The position numbers and the translations under genes were made by a program. The notes beneath the pieces were generated by a model. That model had not been told where the DNA came from and made no database searches. It was given only the letters and a program-made list of their open reading frames with translations. Shown here in pieces: positions 13,329-16,138 of a stretch of 16,138 bases of DNA. How positions within the stretch are numbered: position 1 is the stretch's first letter; each line of letters begins with the position of its first letter. The DNA comes from a bacterium (GTDB taxonomy: Bacteria > Patescibacteriota > Patescibacteriia > Magasanikbacterales > GWA2-37-8): assembly GCA_021790135.1 (NCBI GenBank), contig JAJYIJ010000011.1:1-16138 (forward strand). The letters are read 5' to 3'.

Positions 13329-14675
13329 TTATTTTTCAAGTATCCTCTCCACAATCTCCCGCACATTTTTTAACTGGGCAATTTTGAGTCCTTCGATTTT
13401 GGGAATATCTTTGCCCGCCGGCACGACCGCGTAGGTAAAGCCCATTTTTTTAATTTCTTCTAGCCGTCGTTTAACGTGGCCAACCGGTCGAACCTCGCCT
13501 GACAAGCCTACTTCCCCGAACGTCACGAGCGAATGGGGAAGCGGTTTATTCTTGGCGGCCGAGGCGACGGCGAGGAGGACCGCCAAATCCGTCCCTGGTT
13601 CACTAGCCTCAATGCCACCGATCACGTTGACAAAAACGTCATAGGAATCGAGGGGCAGGCCACTGCGTTTGGCCAAAATAGCGATCAGCATTTGCAAACG
13701 GTTCAGATCAAAGCCGCTGGCCCGGCGTTGTGGGTAGCCGAAATTGGTTTTTGTCACGAGGGCCTGAATTTCAAGGAGGAGCGGTCGCGTGCCTTCCATG
13801 AGGCATGTCACCACGCTGCCGGAAGTTTTTTCCGCCTGCTCGGTCAAAAATACTGCCGTCGGATTTTTTACTTCTACCAGACCGTTTTCTTCCATGCTGA
13901 AAATACCGATTTCATCTGTTGATCCGAAGCGATTTTTTACCGCCCGTAAAATTCTATACTGGTGAAATTTATCGCCCTCCAGATAGAGCACTGTATCCAC
14001 GGTATGCTCCAAAATTTTGGGTCCCGCCACCGCGCCGTCTTTTGTTACTTGACCGATCAGAATAATGGCGGCGTTGTTTTTTTTCGCTGCGCCCTGGAGG
14101 AGCGCCGCCACCGCGCGAATTTGGGTCATGCTACCCGGTTCGCCGGCGGCTGCTTCAGTCGCGATGGTCTGTACCGAATCAATAACGACAAGACCAGGTT
14201 TTTCTTTTTCAATCGTCGCCATGATCGTCTCGACATTCGTTTCATTAGCCAGTTTCAAGGTTGGGGCAGTGAGTTTCAAGCGCTCGGCACGCAGTTTAAT
14301 CTGGGCAACGGATTCTTCCCCGGAAAGATAAAGACTGCTCGTGAGGCGCGCCGCCAACTGGAGGGCCAGGGTCGATTTGCCAATGCCTGGTTCGCCGCCC
14401 AGAAGTAGCACACTGCCCGTCACGAGCCCGCCGCCGAGCACCGTGTCCAACTCGCCAATGTTGGTTTTTATCCGTGCTGCCCCTGAATTTTTAATCTCAC
14501 TGAGCTTGGTGGTTTTTACCGGAGCATGTGTAACGCCGCTATTTTCTTGCTTACCAGATTTTAGTGGTTCAACACCTTCTACGAGCGTTCCCCATTTTCC
14601 GCATTCCAAACAACGTCCTGACCATTTCAAGAATTGGGCGTCGCAATTACTGCAAATAAAGATTGGGTGATCCAT
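13329..14675 (-). CDS. radA: DNA repair protein RadA (RecA-like branch-migration ATPase)
   Basis: A 448-residue RadA/Sms protein that helps RecA-dependent strand exchange as a hexameric DNA-driven motor. It has an N-terminal C4 zinc finger (C8, C11, C22, C25), Walker A GEPGIGKST (94-102), Walker B LVVIDS (162-167), the RadA-specific KNRFG (247-251), and a C-terminal Lon-protease-like domain with EPGTDLA in place of a catalytic serine motif. All domains are intact. The frame is open upstream to 14777, but ATG 14675 gives the standard start just before the zinc finger and removes overlap with the upstream gene, whose stop lies 7 nt away. The two genes are probably co-transcribed. Its 3' end faces recG with a 3-nt gap. 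Confidence 0.95.
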   Translation of the reverse strand: MDHPIFICSNCDAQFLKWSGRCLECGKWGTLVEGVEPLKSGKQENSGVTHAPVKTTKLSEIKNSGAARIKTNIGELDTVLGGGLVTGSVLLLGGEPGIGKSTLALQLAARLTSSLYLSGEESVAQIKLRAERLKLTAPTLKLANETNVETIMATIEKEKPGLVVIDSVQTIATEAAAGEPGSMTQIRAVAALLQGAAKKNNAAIILIGQVTKDGAVAGPKILEHTVDTVLYLEGDKFHQYRILRAVKNRFGSTDEIGIFSMEENGLVEVKNPTAVFLTEQAEKTSGSVVTCLMEGTRPLLLEIQALVTKTNFGYPQRRASGFDLNRLQMLIAILAKRSGLPLDSYDVFVNVIGGIEASEPGTDLAVLLAVASAAKNKPLPHSLVTFGEVGLSGEVRPVGHVKRRLEEIKKMGFTYAVVPAGKDIPKIEGLKIAQLKNVREIVERILEK

Positions 14676-14682
14676 GATACTT

Positions 14683-16138
14683 TTAGCATGGGGTTCCGCC
14701 GGCTTGGGTGCAGGCTTGAGCCGAAGGCTCTGCTTGTTGCGAGTTGTTATTGAAGCTGCAACATACAGAGTTAACACTTTGGTTGGCTGTGCTGGCAGCA
14801 GAATTTTGTCCGTTGCCTGCTCCCCCGGAAGCGCCCGGCCAGCCCATGCTGCCGTAGCCAGCTACAAATTCACTTTTTCCGCCAATGAATAAACCAGTCA
14901 CAGTGAATCCCGACCAATGTTTGACTGGTTCGGTGAGGGTGGGGAGCTTCGTAACACTAAAATCATGTAATTGCGGATCGTCAGTACTGCCAAGCAGATT
15001 ATACACCAAGCCGTGGTAATAAATACCAATGTGTGTGACCGGTGGCATGGCAGTGGGGTTGTTATAGACTGGTTGTGCATATGTCTCCTGGCTGCCGCTG
15101 ACAAGATACATGGGCGGGTTCGCGGCATCGGCCACGGTGCATTTACTGCCGTCGGGCAGTCGATAATTTGTCCAAAGCCCAGCATAGTTAGTGCCGGCGG
15201 AACTGAGCATAAAAACCACGTCGCCATCTTTAATCCCATCTAGGTTGCAGGAATGAAATCTACGTAGTTTTTCAAAATTGGCCGCCACATCCCAAGCGCC
15301 GTTTTTTCCGAGAGCGGGGTTATTCAGAATTGTCGGAAGAGGAGTGGTGCCGCAAGCGTCAGTAAGAGCCGCTCTGACCCAGCCCAGGCAGTTACCTCCC
15401 TTTTTCCCAAAGTAATTTTTATTGGCTAGATCAGTATCTAATTTACTTAAATCACATTTGGCGCTCAAATTATCACCCGCATAGGTGGTGGAGGGTGAAG
15501 CCGAGTTGTCAGGGGTATCGTCGCTTGGTATGGCCAGCGGCATAATATATTGAATCTTGATTGTATCAAAATTTACTAACGCGGGGTTAATTGTTCGCAA
15601 AATAAAGTATGACCCCCACATGATAAAAAGACCGATAATGGCTCCGGCGATACGTTTGTAGCCTTTGGCTTTTTCCTCACCGCCGCCCGAGACGATAATC
15701 TGCGCGCCGGCCATCACAATCACAATAACGGCGATAATGCTGACAATGGCCATGGCATAACGATAGACAGCAGCGATGAATTCGCCGATGTAAGGGAGAT
15801 GGATGTAGCCTTCACTATCCAACGTGTTGGAAACGTCCGAAAAAGACAGCCCGGGAAAATTGATTTCTAATTGGGGTTTTTTAATCTGCAAGTCAAAAGT
15901 ATAACCGAGAATGCTGTGGACACTTTGTAAATAAGCTTGATAGGCGAGCGTGTCGAAAATGCAGTATTTTGTGCCATTAGCCGTTGCCTTGCAGGCCGCA
16001 GTTCCCTGCGGTTGGGTGCAGTCGCTGTCGGTGTCGCACGATTTGTTGCTGATTTGAAACGAAGAACAGGTTGGAGAGAATAAGCATATGACGGAAACGT
16101 TGCTATAGTTTTTATAGTAAGATTTTTCCAACGCATCA
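14683..16138 (-). CDS. VirB2/pilin-like membrane segment fused to an NlpC/P60- or CHAP-like cysteine peptidase, 5' end cut off
   Basis: The frame is open to the right edge, so the N-terminus is missing; at least 484 codons are present. The visible order is: a Cys-rich segment (CDTDSDC and TKYCIFD); two membrane helices, AVYRYAMAIVSIIAVIVIVMAG (about 15780-15700) and RIAGAIIGLFIMWGSYFIL (about 15655-15595), separated by SGGGEEKAKGYK, a layout typical of TrbC/VirB2-like proteins in CPR genomes; then a peptidase-like domain. In that domain GNCLGWVRAAL (Cys codon 15388-15390), IKDGDVVFML, and THIGIYYHG (His codon 15031-15033) match the Cys, GD and His landmarks of NlpC/P60 or CHAP cell-wall hydrolases. 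A Gly/Ser/Asn-rich tail ends with a second Cys cluster (VCCSF, QAC, GTPC). Probable role: wall remodelling for a pilus or type IV secretion-like apparatus. Function is inferred. Confidence 0.7.
   Translation of the reverse strand, partial: DALEKSYYKNYSNVSVICLFSPTCSSFQISNKSCDTDSDCTQPQGTAACKATANGTKYCIFDTLAYQAYLQSVHSILGYTFDLQIKKPQLEINFPGLSFSDVSNTLDSEGYIHLPYIGEFIAAVYRYAMAIVSIIAVIVIVMAGAQIIVSGGGEEKAKGYKRIAGAIIGLFIMWGSYFILRTINPALVNFDTIKIQYIMPLAIPSDDTPDNSASPSTTYAGDNLSAKCDLSKLDTDLANKNYFGKKGGNCLGWVRAALTDACGTTPLPTILNNPALGKNGAWDVAANFEKLRRFHSCNLDGIKDGDVVFMLSSAGTNYAGLWTNYRLPDGSKCTVADAANPPMYLVSGSQETYAQPVYNNPTAMPPVTHIGIYYHGLVYNLLGSTDDPQLHDFSVTKLPTLTEPVKHWSGFTVTGLFIGGKSEFVAGYGSMGWPGASGGAGNGQNSAASTANQSVNSVCCSFNNNSQQAEPSAQACTQAGGTPC

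Noticed and set aside
14676..14777. N-terminal extension of RadA
   Set aside because: It overlaps the end of the upstream gene. RadA proteins begin just before the C4 zinc finger, as from ATG 14675.
15867..16136. Minus-strand 89-residue ORF at the right edge
   Set aside because: Shadow frame of the VirB2-like/peptidase gene, with no family features.
16131..16138. TTG at 16131 as a start for the right-edge gene
   Set aside because: The frame continues open to the window edge and no signal peptide or start context is seen, so the gene is treated as truncated.
1..16138. Transposons, integrases, phage genes or attachment sites
   Set aside because: No transposase or integrase motifs and no long terminal inverted repeats were seen. 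The only long direct repeat is the 28-bp permease identity, explained by paralogy.

Overview
The window most likely comes from an uncultured, small-genome bacterium of the Patescibacteria (Candidate Phyla Radiation) type. This is inferred from several features. Almost no start codon has a Shine-Dalgarno sequence. The tRNAs do not encode CCA. The gene families have a typical CPR flavour: DUF5666-like membrane-anchored proteins, HlyD adaptors with a long insert, a VirB2-like two-helix membrane protein, an LCP-family protein, and compact RecG and RadA. No lineage marker such as 16S rRNA is present, so the phylum cannot be fixed. The standard bacterial code fits, since TGA is used as a stop.

Layout: (1) 1-707, minus strand, is an LCP (LytR-CpsA-Psr) envelope protein running off the left edge. 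A divergent promoter pair at 717-776 drives it leftward and a tRNA-Val / two-helix membrane protein / tRNA-Arg unit (892-1572) rightward. (2) 1614-5091 is a metal-uptake ABC operon, znuA-znuC-znuB-znuB2, with a clear promoter and a 7-1-7 Fur/Zur-type palindrome just after the transcription start. (3) 5142-11154 is a seven-gene cluster: ECF sigma factor, small two-helix membrane protein (putative anti-sigma), DUF5666-like protein, long HlyD/MacA-like adaptor, MacB-like ATPase, MacB-like FtsX permease, and a second DUF5666-like protein. It begins at a good sigma-70-like promoter and ends at a strong intrinsic terminator, so it reads as one self-regulated export or envelope-stress unit. (4) 11174-13325 is recG, with an extended -10 promoter and a nearly leaderless start. 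Its ORF carries three degenerate heptanucleotide arrays in protein segments that look inserted. (5) 13329-16138, minus strand and convergent with recG, holds radA and, 7 nt upstream of it, the end of a gene that joins a VirB2/pilin-like two-helix segment to an NlpC/P60- or CHAP-like cysteine peptidase domain. The terminator of this leftward unit lies antisense inside the last codons of recG.

The most novel-looking items are: the sigma/anti-sigma-DUF5666-MacAB-DUF5666 cluster; the heptamer arrays inside recG; the VirB2-like/peptidase fusion; a recurrent [AT]TCTATG start context in place of Shine-Dalgarno sequences; and a tRNA-Arg with a GCG anticodon. Functions are assigned by motif reading only. 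No database search was possible.
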